A DNA stretch of 64,000 nucleotides. Origin: Brassica napus (Eukaryota > Streptophyta > Magnoliopsida > Brassicales > Brassicaceae). The translations under genes and the position numbers were made by a program. Shown piece after piece: positions 21,601 through 34,766 of the stretch. Below the pieces are notes generated by a model that made no database searches, was not told the origin of the DNA, and was given only the letters and a program-made list of their open reading frames with translations. The stretch is taken from NCBI RefSeq assembly GCF_020379485.1, contig NC_063447.1:57401452-57465451 (forward strand). Reading direction: 5' to 3'. Numbering within the stretch: position 1 is the stretch's first letter; each line of letters opens with the position of its first letter.

Positions 21601-24600
21601 AAATGATAACTTTCCAAAAAATAGCAGTTCTTAGAAATTTTATTTATAAAATATAACCTATTGATCAAAAATTACAAAAACATACCCCATCTATTAATAA
21701 AAAATCTGGTTATCCTAATTTCTAAATCACAATCCCAAATCTATAATATTTCTCTACAAAAATGATAATTTTCCAAAAATAGCAGATTTTGGAAATTTTT
21801 TTAAAAATTATAACCTATTGATAAAAATTATGACCTATTGATAAAAAATTATAAAACCATACCCATCTATCAACAAAAACTCTTGTTATCCTAATTTCTA
21901 AATCACAATCCAAAATCTACAATTTTTCTCTAGAAAAATGAACTTTCCCAGAATAGTAGGTTTTGGAAATTTTATTTAAACATTACATCTTATTGATAAA
22001 AAAATATAAAACTATACCTACCTATCAACAAAATCTCTTGTTATCCTGATTTCTAAATCACAATCCAAAATCTACAATATTTCAATAGAAAAATGATAAA
22101 TTTCCCAAAATAGAAGGTTTTGGTAAATTTATTTAAACATTATAACCTATTGATAAAACATTATAAAACCATACCCATCTATCAACAAAAACTCTTGTTA
22201 TCCTAATTTCTAAATCAAGATCCAAAATCTACAATATCTCTATAGAAAAATGATAACTTTCTAAAAATAGAAATTCTTAGAAATTTTATTTATAAAATAT
22301 AACCTATTGATCATAAATTCCAAAAGCATACCCATCTATCAACAAAAAATCTTGTTATCCTAATTTCTAAATCATAATCGCAAATCTATAATATTTCTCT
22401 GCAAAAATGATAATTTTCCAAAAATAGCATGTTTTGGAAAATTTATTTAAAAATTATAACCTATTGATAAAAAATTATAAAACCATACTCATCTATCAGC
22501 AAAAACTTTTATTATCCTAATTTCTAAATCACAATCCAAAATCTACAATATTTGCATAGAAAAATGATAATTTTCCCAAAATAGTAGGTTTTGGAAAATA
22601 TATTTAAACATTATAACCTATTGAAAAAAATTATAAAACTATACCCATCTATCAAGAAAAAATCTTGTTATCGTAATTTCTAAATCACAATCCAAAATCT
22701 ACAATATTTCTATAGAAAAGTGATAATTTTCTAAAAATAGCTGTTCGAAGAAATTTTATTTATAAAATATAACCTATTGAGCAAAAATTCTTAAATTATA
22801 CCCATCTATAACCAAAAACTCTTGTTATCCTAATTCCTAAATCACAATCCCAAATGTACAATATTTTCTCTATAAAAATGATAACTTTCTAAAAATAGCA
22901 GTTCTTAGAAATTTTATTTATGAAATATAACCTATTGATCAAAAATTCCAAAAGCATACCCAACTATCAACAAAACATCTTGTTATCCTAATTTCTAAAT
23001 CACAATCGCAAATCTATAATATTTCTCTACAAAAATGATAATTTTCCAAAAATAGCAGGTTTTGGAAAGTTTATTCAAAAATTATAACCTATTGATAAAA
23101 AATTATCGAACCATACTCATCTATCAACAAAAACTTTATTTATCCTAATTTCTAAATCACAATCTAAAATCTACAATATTTCCACAGAAAAATGATAACT
23201 TTCCCAAAATAGTAGATTTTGGAAAATATATTTAAACATTATAACCTATTGATAAAAAATTATAAAACTATACCCATGTATCAACAAAAACTCTTGTTAT
23301 CCTAATTTCTAAATCACAATCCAAAATCTACAATATTTCTATAGAAAAATGATAACTTCCTTAAAATAGTAGGTTTTGGAAAATTTATTTAAACATTTTA
23401 AATTATTGATCAAAAATTCAAAAAGCATACCTATCTATCAACAAAAACTCTTGTTATCCTAATTTCTAAATCACAATCTCAAATCCACAATATTTATCAA
23501 AAAAACGACAAGTTTCCAAAAATAGCAGGTTTTGGAAAATTTATTTAAACATTATAACTTATTGGTCAAAAATTATAAAAGCATATCAATCTATCAACAA
23601 AAACTCTTGTTATCCTAATTTCAAAATCACAATCTCAAATCTACAATTTTTATCAATAAACTGACAACTTTCCAAAAATAGCATGTTTTGGAAAATTTAT
23701 TTAAAAATTATAACCTATTGATCAAAAATTCTTAAACCATACCCATCTATAACCAAAAACTCTTGTTATCCTAATTTCTAAATCACAATCTCAAATCAAT
23801 AATATTTCTCTAAAAAATGATAACTTTCTAAAAATAGCAGTTCTTAGAAATTTTATTTATAAAATATAACCTATAGACCAAAAATTCCCAAAGCATACCC
23901 ATCTATCAACAAAAAATCTTGTTATCGTAATATCTAAATCACAATCGCAAATCTATAATATTTCCCTACAAAAATGATAATTTTCTAAAAATAGCATGTT
24001 TTGAAAAATTTATTTAAAAATTATAACATATTGGTAAAAAATTATAGAAACATACTCATCTATCAACAAAAACTTTAGTTATCCTAATTTCTAAATCACA
24101 ATCCAAAATCTACAATATTTCCACCGAAAAATGATAACTTTCCCAAAATAGTAGATCTTGGAAAATATATTTAAACATTACAGCATATTGATAAAAATTA
24201 TAAAACTATACCCATCTATCAAGTAATACTCTTGTTATCATAATTTCTAAATCACAATCTAAAATCTACAATATTTCCATAGAAAAATGATAGCTTTCCC
24301 AAAATAGTAGGTTTTGGTAAATTTATTTAAATATTATAAATTATTGATCAAAATCTCTAAAAGCATATCTATCTATCAAGTAAAACTCTTGTTATCCTAA
24401 TTCTAAATCACAATTCCAAATCAACAGTATTAATCAACAAAATGGTAACTTTCCAAATATAACAGGTTTTGGAAAATTTATTTAAAAATTATAACTTATT
24501 GATCAAAAATTCTTAAACAATATATACCCATCTATAACCAAAAACTCATTTGATCCTAATTTCTAAATCACAATCTCAAATCTACAATATTTTCTCTACA

Positions 24601-27600
24601 AAAATGATAACTTTATAGAAATAGCAGTTCTTAGAAATTTTATTTATAAAATATAACATATTGATCAAAAATTACAAAAGCATACCTTTCTATCAACAAA
24701 AAAAACTTGTTATCCTAATTTCTAAATTACAATCCCAAATCTATAAAATTAATCTACAAAAATGACAATTTTCCAAAAATAGCAAGTTTTGGAAAATTTA
24801 TTTAAAAATAAAACCTATTGATCAAAAAAAAATTAAAGAATGTCTCCTATCAAAAAAGCTCTTGTTATTCTAATTTCTAAATCACAATCTAAAATCTACA
24901 ATATTTCTATAGAAAATGATAACTTTCCCAAAATAGTAGGTTTTGGTAAATTTATTTAAACATTATAAATTATTGATCAAAATTTCTAAACGCATACCTA
25001 TCTGTCAACAAAAACTCTTTTTATCATAATTTCAAAATCACAATTCCAAATCTACAATATTTATCAACAAAATGATAACTTTCCAAAAATAGCAAGTTTT
25101 GGAAAATTTATTTAAAAATTATAACCTATTGATCAAAAATTCTTAAACCATACATACCCTTCTATAACCAAAAACACATGTTATCCTAATTCTTAAATCA
25201 CAATCCCAAATCTACAATATTTTCTCTCCAAAAATGATAACTTTCTAAAAATAGCAGTTCATAGAAATTTTATTTATAAAATATAACCTATTGATCAAAA
25301 ATTCCAAAACATACCCATCTATCAACAAAAAAATCTTGTTATCCTAATTTCTAAATCACAATCGCAAATCTATAATATTTCTCTACATAAATGATAATTT
25401 TCCAAATATAGCAGGTTTTGAAAAATTTATTTAAAAATTATAATCTATTGATAACAAATTATAGAACCATACTCATCTATCAACAAAAATTTATGTTATC
25501 CTAATTTCTAAATCACAATCCAAAATCTACAATATTCCATAGAAAATGATAACTTTCCCAAAATAGTAGGTTTTGGATAATATATTTAAACATTATAACC
25601 TATTGATAAAAAAATATAAAACTATACCCATCTATAAAGAAAAACTCTTGTTATCATAATTTCTAAATCACAATCCAAAATCTACAATATTTCTATAGAA
25701 AAATGATAACTTTCCCAAAATAGTAGGTTTTGGTAAATTTATTTAAACATTATAAATTATTGATCAATAATTCTAAAAGCATACCTGTCTATCAACAAAA
25801 ACTATTATTATCCTAATTTGTAAATCACAACCTTAAATCTAGAATATTTATCAACAAAATGAAAACTTTCCAGAAATAGCAAGTTTTGGAAAATTTATTT
25901 AAAAATTATAACCTATTGATCAAAAATTCTGAAATCATACCCATACATAGCCAAAAACTCTTGTTATCTTAATTCCTAAATCACAATCTCAAATCTACAC
26001 TATTTTCTCTGCAAAAATGATAAGTTTTTAAAAATAGCAATTCTTGGAAATTTTATTTATAAAATATAACCTATTGATCAAAATTTACAAAAGAATACCC
26101 TTCTATCAACAAAAAAAAACTTGTTATCCCAATTTCTAAATGACAATCCCAAATCTATAAAATTAATCTACAAAAATGATAATATTCCAAAAATAGCAGG
26201 TTTGAAAAATTTATTTAAAAATAAAACATATTGATCAAAATATTTAAAAGAATGCCCTCTATCAAAAAAACTCTTGTTATCCTAATTTCTAAATCACAAC
26301 CCAAAATCTACAATATTTCTATAGAAAAATGATAACTTTCCCGAAATAGTAGGTTTTGGTAAATTTATTTAAACATTATAAATTATTGATCAAAATTTCT
26401 AAAAGCATACCTATCTATCAACAAAAACTCTTGTTATCCTAATTTCTAAATCACAATTTCAAATCTACAATATTTATCAACAAAATGATAACTTTCCAAA
26501 AATAGCATGTTTTAGAAAATTTATTTAAAAATTATAACCTATTAATCAAAAATTCTTAAACCATACATACCCATCTATAACCAAAAACACCTGTTATCCT
26601 AATTCCTAAATAACAATCTCAAATCTACAATATTTACTCTACAAAATGATAACTTTCTAAAAGTATCAGTTCTTAGAAATTTTATTTATAAAATATAACC
26701 TATTGATCAAAAATTACAAAAGCATACCCATCTATCAACAAAATTTTTTTGTTATCCTAATTTCTAAATGACAATCCCAAATCTATAAAATTAATCTACA
26801 AAAATGACAATTTTCCAAAAATAGCAGGTTTTGAAAAATTTATTTAAAAATAAAACATATTGATCAAAAAATTTAAAAGAATCCCCTCTATCAAAAAAGC
26901 TCTTGTTATCCTAATTTCTAAATCACAATCCAAAATCTATAATATTTCAATAGAAAAACTTTCCCGAAATAGTAGGTTTTGGTAAATTTATTTAAACATT
27001 ATAAATTATTGATCAAAATTTCTAAAAGCATACCTATCAATCAACAAAAACTCTTGTTATCCTAATTTCAAAATCACAAATCCAAATCTACAATATTTAT
27101 AAACAAAATGATAACTTTCCAAAAATAGCAGGTTTTAGAAAATTTACTTGAAAATTATAACCTATTAATCAAAATTTCTTAAACCATACATACCCATCTA
27201 TAACCAAAAAGCACCTGTTATCCTAATTCCTAAATCGCAATCCCAAATCTACAATATTTACTCTACAAAAATGATAACTTTCTAAAAATAGCAGTTCTTA
27301 GAAATTTTATTTATAAAATATAACCTATTGATCAAAAATTACAAAAGCATACCCATCTATCAACAAAAAAATCTTGTTATCCTAATTTCTAAATGACAAT
27401 CCCAAATATATAAAATTAATCGACAAAAATGGCAATTTTCCAAAAATAGCAGGTTTTGGAAAATTTATTTAAAAATAAAACATATTGATCAAAAATTTTA
27501 AAAGATGCCCTCTATCAAAAAATTTCTTGTTATCCTAATTTATAAATCACAATCCAAAATCTACAATATTTCTATAGAAAATGATAACTTTCCCAAAATA

Positions 27601-30240
27601 GTAGGTTTTGGTAAATTTATTTAAACATTATAAATTATTGATCAAAATCTCTTAACGCATACCTATCTATCAACAAAAACTCTTGTTATCCTAATTTCAA
27701 AATTACAACTCCAAATCTACAATATTTATCAACAAAATGATAACTTTCCAAAAATAACAAGTTTTGGAAAATTTATTTAAAAATTATAACCTATTAATCA
27801 AAAATTCTTAAACCATACATACCCATCTATAACCAAAAACACATGTTATCATAATTCTTAAATCACAATCCCAAATCTGCAATATTTTCTCTCCAAAAAT
27901 GATAACTTTCTAAAAATAGCAGTTCTTAAAAAATTTATTTATAAAATCTAACCTATTGATCAAAAATTACAAAAGCATACCCATCTATCAACAAAAAAAA
28001 ATCTTGTTATCCTAATTTCTAAATGACAATCCCAAATCTATAAAATTAATTTACAAAAATGACAATTTTCCAAAAATAGCAGGTTTTGGAAAATTTATTT
28101 AAAAATAAAACATATTGATCAAAAAATTTAAAAGAATGCCCTCTAACAAAAAAGCTCTTGTTATTCTAATTTCTAAATCACAATCCAAAATTTATAATAT
28201 TTCTATAGAAAAATGATAACTTTCCCAAAATAGTATGTTTTGGTAAATTTATTCAAACATTATAAATTATTGATCAATAATTCTAAAAGCATACTTATCT
28301 ATCAACAAAAACTCTTCTTATCATAATTTCTAAATCACAATCTTAAATCTAGAATATTTATCAACAAAATGACAACTTTTCAAAAATAGCAAGTTTTGGA
28401 AAATTTATTTAAAAATTATAACCTATTGATCAAAAATTCTTAAATCATACCCATACATAGCCAAAAACTCTTGTCATCCTAATTACTAAATCACAATCCC
28501 AAATCTACACTATTTTCTCTGCCAAAATGATAACTTTTTAAAAATATCAGTTCATAGAAATTTTATTTATAAAATATATCCTATTGATCAAAATTTACGA
28601 AAGAATACCCTTCTATCAACAAAAAAAACTTGTTATCCTAATTTCTAAATGACAATCCCAAATCTATAAAATTAATCTACAAAAATGACAATTTTCCAAA
28701 AATAGTAGGTTTGGAAAATTTATTTAAAAATAAAACATATTGATCAAAAAATTTAAAAGAATGCCCTCTATCAAAAAAGTTCTTGTTATCCTAATTTCTA
28801 AATCACAATCCAAAGTCTACAATATTTCTATAGAAAAATGATAATTTTCCCGAAATAGTAGGTTTTGGTAAATTTATTTAAACATTATAAATTATTGATC
28901 AAAATTTCTAAAAGCATACATATCTATCAACAAAAACTCTTGTTATCCTAATTTCTAAATCACAATTCCAAATCTACAATATTTATCAACAAAATGATAA
29001 CTTTCCAAAAATAGCAGGTTTTGAAACTTTATTTAAAAATTATAACCTATTGATAAAAAATTCTTAAACCATATATACCCATCTATAACCAAAAACACAT
29101 GTTATCCTAATTCTTAAATCACAATCCCAAATTTACAATATTCTCTCTACAAAAATGATAACTTTCTAAAAATAGCAGTTCTTAGAAATTTTATTTATAA
29201 AATATAACCTATTGATCAAAAAATTACAAAAGCATACCCATCTATAAACAGAAAAATCTTGTTATCCTAATTTCTAAATGACAATTTTCCAAAAATAGCA
29301 GGTTTTGGAAATTTTATTTAAAAATAAAACCTATTAATTAAAATTTTTAAAAGAATGCCCTCTATCAAAAAAACTCTTGTTATCCTAATTTCTAAATCAC
29401 AGTCCAAAATCTACAATATTTCTATAGAAAAATGATAAGTGTCCCAAAATAGTAGGTTTTGGTAAATTTATTTAAACATTATAAATTATTGATCAAAATT
29501 TCTAAAAGCATACCTATCTATCAACAAAAACTCTCGTTATCCTAATTTCTAAATCACAATCTCAAATCTACAATATTTATCAGCAAAATGACAACTTTCC
29601 AAAAATAGTAGCTTTTGGAAAATTTATTTCAAAATTATAACCTATTAATCAAAAATTCATAGACCATACCCATCTATAACCAAAAACTATGTTTATCCTA
29701 ATTTCTAAATCACAATCCCAAATCTACAATATTTTCTCTACAAAAATGATAACTTTCTAAAAATAACAGTTTTAGAAATTTTATTTATAAAATATAACCT
29801 ATTGATCAAAAATTTTAAAAGAATGTTCATATATCAACAAAGCTCTTGTTATCCTAATTTCTAAATCACAATCCCAAATCTACAACATTTCTCTACAACA
29901 ATCCCAAATCTACAATATTTTCTCTACAAAAATGATAACTTTCTAAAAATAACAGTTTTAGAAATTTTATTTATAAAATATAACCTATTGATCAAAATTT
30001 TTAAAAGAATGTTCATATATCAACAAAGCTCTTGTTTTCCTAATTTCTAAATCACAATCCCAAATCTACAACATTTCTCTACAAAATTGATGGCCTTCCC
30101 AAAATAGCAGTTTTTATATAATTTATTTAAAAAATGCAAGCTATTGATCAAAATTCTAAAACAATGTTCATCTATCGACAAAAACTCTTGTTATTCTAAT
30201 ATTTAAATCAGAATCTCAAACGTTTATTATTAATTAGCAT
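18603..30240. repeat. AT-rich satellite array, ~157-160-bp monomer, with higher-order repeats
   Basis: About 11.6 kb of diverged tandem monomers. Each carries a conserved core TTATCCTAATTTCTAAATCA, then a variable CTACAA segment, an AAAATAGCAGGTTTT-like segment, TTATTTAAAAATTATAACC, TATTGATCAAAAATT and a CATACC / CTATCAACAAAAACTCTTG segment. Core spacing near the left end is about 139, 158, 159 and 161 bp. Several monomer classes exist. In the right half four classes recur in fixed order, giving a higher-order period near 628 bp (class-specific GAATGCCCTCT at about 26249, 26878, 27503, 28134, 28759 and 29353). The right edge has a further roughly 180-bp tandem duplication (29710-30080). No open frames. 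It does not match what I remember of the 176-bp Brassica centromere repeat. Confidence 0.92.
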
Positions 30241-30248
30241 CAATTATT

Positions 30249-30489
30249 TCAAGATGTTTAAGAAATGATGGACGAAAAAATAGGATGGACATAAATGATA
30301 TATGAACTATGAATAGTACTTTATAAAGCTGACTTAGATAACACATCTGCATATCCATTCCCAGATCTTTTTGATGCCTAAACTCAATTTATTCAGAGCA
30401 GTTATTCCACAAAGAGATTGTATGAGATATTGTTTTGATATTCAGATTTGTTTTTTTGACTGTTAAAAAGATTGATAACTGTAAAAATG

Positions 30490-30492
<3 letters not shown>
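30249..30492 (-). mobile_element. LINE RNase H fragment (copy 1)
   Basis: On the minus strand, frames resemble the end of a LINE RNase H domain (ASKRSGNGYADVLSKSAL). A second copy, about 90% similar by eye, is at 31960-32225 in the same orientation. Both contain the sequence CAGATCTTTTTGATGCCTAA and end near AAAAATGTCTC. They are short remnants with no function expected. Confidence 0.5.

Positions 30493-30493
<1 letters not shown>

Positions 30494-30532
<39 letters not shown>
30494..30532. repeat. (TA)n microsatellite
   Basis: About twenty uninterrupted TA units between the LINE fragment and the tandem tRNA-like units. Confidence 0.9.
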
Positions 30533-30541
<9 letters not shown>

Positions 30542-30945
30542 GGCAAATATAAGCCATGGAGAGGGTGTCCACGTAGGATAGGAAAATCAACCAATCAGAG
30601 AGCCCGAAGTTGCCACGTCATCTCATTTATTATTTTTTTGTAAAAATTGAAAAAACAATGAGAATGAAAGGATCGAACCCAGGTTAGTATGACATTCATA
30701 TAGGGCAGTTACCACTAAGCCATTGAGACTTTCTTGGACACAATACTAAAAGGAAAATATAAGCCATGGAGAGGGTGTCCACGTAGGATAGGAAAATCAA
30801 CCAATCAGAGAGCCCGAAGTTGCCACGTCATCTCATTTATTATTTTTCGTAAAAAATGAAAAAACAATGCGAATGAAAGGATCGAACCCGGGTTAGTATG
30901 ACATTCATATAGGGCAGTAAGCCATTGAAACTTTCTTGGACACAT
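30532..30945 (-). repeat. Tandem pair of 210-bp units with a tRNA-like region
   Basis: Two near-identical units start AATACTAAAAGG (30532 and 30742). On the minus strand each contains an A-box-like TGGCTTAGTGGTAACTGCC and a B-box-like GGTTCGATCC spaced as in a tRNA; the second unit has lost several bases of the A-box part. The other half (GCCATGGAGAGGGTGTCCACG) resembles the 5' region of crucifer Helitrons. It could be a tRNA-derived SINE copy or a Helitron-internal repeat; it is not a tRNA gene. Confidence 0.6.
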
Positions 30946-31955
30946 ATACAAGAATCAACTCTTATGTACAGTTACAATAATATGAATTCAACTTTCAAGA
31001 CTCCGATACTTTGTTTTGTAAAAAAAAATAAGTAAGTGACTAAGCTAAAATATTCTTTGAAAGTGTGAGAACATTGACAAATATTAAAAAGCATAGATTT
31101 TTGTTTCCGTGACAAAATTAAGATTTTTGTAAAAGTCAGTTTAACATATAAATTTTCGTGACAAATATGAAAAAGTATAGATTTTTGTACAATTTTGACA
31201 AAACAACTCAAAACATAGTTCTCTAATGTCCTAATAAAATATTATTTAAGGATGCAATAATTAAATATATCAATTCAATAAATTTTGTAATTTATAGACA
31301 AAACAATAACACAATAAATTTTGAAACATTTGTTTAACATATCGATTTCTTTTCATGAGAATCCAACTAAACAAGATAAAAAGCAATTAGATTTACAAAT
31401 ATTTAATTACCATTTTATTCAATTTTGATTAATTTCAAATTGTAATAATGTATCTTTTTGAAGTTACAAAAAAAAATAATGTTCTTTCTTTATTACACTA
31501 GCATTATATATATATTCTATATACACAAATAAATATAATATAACAACTTAATCTTGTTTTTCCCGATTCATATGAAAACTTTTTAAGTTATCCACCAAAG
31601 CAAATTAATTAAATCAATCAAATTGTCAGAATACAGCAAATTAATATATAATTTTATTTTTAAATTAACTTATTTAAAAATTGTATTTTCATTAAAAACA
31701 AAATAATAAATAAGTAATACTGATTTGATGGTAATTTTCATGGCATATATATACATATATGTGTGTATATATCAATTATGTGAAAGAAATAGAAGCTTAA
31801 TATGAAAAAAAATCTTAAATACAAAAAACTCTAAAAATTAAAAAAAAACCAATAAAAATTAAACTATGATATCACTTGAAAGCTTCTTAGAAAATATTAA
31901 TAAAATATTTAACCGATAATTAGACAAATTTGATTTTTTTTGCCAGCCAAAAGTT
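30946..31955. other. AT-rich spacer
   Basis: About 1 kb of AT-rich sequence between the tandem 210-bp units and the second LINE fragment; no gene or RNA recognised. Confidence 0.6.
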
Positions 31956-31959
31956 TATT

Positions 31960-32228
31960 ATTAATTAGTATGAATTATTTCAAGATGTTTAAGAAAGGAT
32001 GAACAAAAAAATAGGATGGACATAAATGATATATGAACTATGAATAATACATTGTAAAGCTGACTTAGGTAACACATCTGCACATCCATTTCCAGATCTT
32101 TTTGATGCCTAAATTCAATTTATTCAGAGCAGTTATTCCACAAAGAAATCGTATGAGATATTGTTTTGATATTCAGATTTGTTTCTTGACTGTTAAGAAG
32201 ATTGATAACTGTAAAAATGTCTCCTTCG
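31960..32228 (-). mobile_element. LINE RNase H fragment (copy 2)
   Basis: Homologous to 30249-30492 along its length, including the preceding TTATTATTAATTAG context. It extends slightly further (to CTCCTTCGAATATG). The pair suggests duplication of a segment or two insertions of the same truncated LINE. Confidence 0.5.
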
Positions 32229-32539
32229 AATATGATATGTCTATAACCGAGTTCGCAACATGAGACAAGTTTGTTTAAAAAGTAAATAATTTCATTTTTT
32301 TATATTATATAATAAATATAAATTATTTATTGATAATAAAAATATAGTTATTCATCTATCACAAATATCTATGCAACGTAATGAATCAAGTACAACAATT
32401 AAACAACGTAATGATTTCCACAAAGAATTTTTTTTTAAAAAAAATTATGTTATGTAGTTTTATTTTATATTCTTTAAATAATGTAATACAATATTATACA
32501 TTATTCTTTTTAGAATTAAGAAATACATATAATATCTTA

Positions 32540-34295
32540 TTGGCTGGACTTTTAAGTTCTTTACAAAAGGAGGAAAAGAGGTGATCATCAAATCAGTGAT
32601 TACAGCTTTGCCAAATCATGTGATGTCTTGTTATCGTTTACCTAAAGCTACCGTAAAAAAATTGACGAGTGCGGTAGCACAGTTTTGGTGGAGTCCTGGC
32701 GGTAGCACAAGAGGAAGGCATTGGAAATCATGGGATAAAGTATGTGTCAGTAAGGAAGATGGAGGCTTAGGTTTTAAAGATATCACTGATTTTAACACAT
32801 CGATGTTTGGTAAACAATTATGGCGGCTGATAGAAAAGCCAAATACTTTATTTTCTCGAGTTTTTAAAGGTTGGTATTACAGGAATGCATCACCCCTGGA
32901 ACCGATTCGCTCATATTCTCCATCATATGGTTGGCGGAGTATAGTTTATGCTAGATCTCTGGTAAGCAAAGGACTAATCAAAAGGGTGGGAACAGGATCT
33001 TCTATATCTGTATGGAATGATCCTTGGCTCCCAACCACTCGCCCGAGACCAGCCAATAAAAATCAACACAATCTTTACCCAGACCTTACTGTGGATTCGC
33101 TTATTGATCCTCATTTGCGAAGATGGAATTCGCCGGCGATTCGGGCTTTGGTGGACCCACAAGATGTGAAATTAATAGAAAGTATATCATTGAGTAGAAC
33201 TCGGATGGCAGACAAAGATGGATGGCATTTCACAAATAATGGGAAATACACGGTTAAATCTGGATATCAGGTTGAAAGGATATACCCAGATAAAGAAAAA
33301 CCACTAGTAGTGTTTGGACCCACAGTGGATATTTTGAAGGCATATTGCTGGAAATTACGATGCCCACCTAAGATTAAGCACTTTCTATGACAATTGGTGA
33401 CAGGGTGTATAGCAGTCAAGAAAAACTGCATAAGCGAGGGATACCCGGCGATATCGTTTGTGCAAGATGTGGTGCTGAGGAGGAATCGATCAACCATGTT
33501 TTTTTTAATGTCTTCCTGCACTTCAGACAAGGGCTCTTTCAAAGATTCCAACAAATCCAGCTATGTTTCCAACAAGTTCTCTCTTTGTGAACATGGATCA
33601 TCTTTTTTGGAGAGTTGTTCCACAGATGGAGGATCATCAATTTGCATGGATACTATGGTATATATGGAAGGGAAGAAATAATAAAGTCTTTAGTAATATA
33701 GATGTGGATCCGTTGGACACCCTTAAACTGGCTGAAACGGAATCAAAACTCTGGGCTGAGGCACAAATATTGAATGATAACAAGAGGATCCCACAGGTAG
33801 AGGCAACAAATCTTCTGTCAATTCCAGGAAGATGGTGTTTCACGGATGGTTCATAGAAAGAGAATGATATTTTTTCAGGACAAGGATGGTATAGTACTCT
33901 AGAAGGATTTGCGGGTTTGATGGGTGCAAAGAATGTTCGGGCGTCCTTTTCTCCTTTTCATGCAGAAATAGAAGCTTTGTTATGGGCAATAGAATGTATG
34001 AAAAAATTACGACAATTTCAGGTTACGTTTGCAACAGATTGTTCTCAATTGGTGAAGATGGTTTCAGCACCAGAAGAATGACCAGCATTTGCAAGTTATT
34101 TGGAGGATATAAACAGTCTGAAGGAGAGTTATTCCAGAGTAGAGATTATCTATGTACCAAGAACGCAGAACAAAAATGCTGATAGCTTAGGCCGCAGTGC
34201 TAGGAAGGAAACGTCTTTTGTAGTTCACATGGATCAAGATCTCTCAGTTTGGTTCACAGAGTCAATATGAATCTGTAAAGTTGATGAAAAAAAAA
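32540..34295 (+). mobile_element. Decayed 3' half of a LINE (RT tail, zf-RVT, RNase H)
   Basis: The plus strand starts abruptly inside the post-RT linker (FTKGGKEVIIKSV, then LPKATVKKL, QFWWSPGG). It continues through SVWNDPWLP, a zf-RVT-like segment (VCARCGAEEESINHVFF) and an RNase H-like segment (WCFTDGS, PFHAEIEALLWAIECMK, YVPRTQNKNADSLGRSA). It is broken by a TGA at 33388-33390 where the family has Trp, a frameshift near 33430, and stops after DGS and EE, again at Trp positions. A short A run near 34286-34296 marks the 3' end. It is 5'-truncated and inactive, and a different copy from the LINE in the MAM intron. Confidence 0.85.
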
Positions 34296-34766
34296 ACTAG
34301 ATTTATGTTGGGGAGATTTACATAGGATAATAATAGTATTAATATTTGTTTTAAAAATTAAAATGATAGAATTAACTCTACTGACAAACGGCGTCGTGGG
34401 CGGGTCCCACTGCTTATCGTTTTTCAAACCTCTCTCTCGTGTCTTCAGCTCTGAGCCAAATCAATGGCAGAAAAAGAGGCGAGAAACTCCCCCAAATTAA
34501 AAAAAAATAAAAAACAATAAAAAAATGTCCGAAGGATAACCGGTTTTTGATTTTTTAATTTCTGTCTCTTTGTTGTCGATTTCGGACATCCACATTGGTC
34601 GTAGATCTGTAAAAATCTGCGTGTTTCGTTTTTGTGATTTTGCAATTGAGATTCCGAGTTGATTTCGATTTGGATCGTCTTGCTGTTTTTTGCATTCCGG
34701 ATCTAATCTGAGAGATTCGATTCGTGGTCGACATTGTTTGGTGGTGGATCTGAAGAAGAAGAAGAG

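Noticed and set aside
18603..30240. CRISPR-like regular repeats
   Set aside because: Whole monomers are tandem and diverged; there are no unique spacers and the host is a plant.
18603..30240. Brassica centromere satellite (CentBr)
   Set aside because: The monomer length (about 157-160 bp) and core phrases differ from the 176-bp repeat as I remember it.
30669..30730. Possible minus-strand tRNA gene
   Set aside because: It has box-like sequences only, is duplicated within a 210-bp tandem unit, and shows no acceptor-stem pairing.
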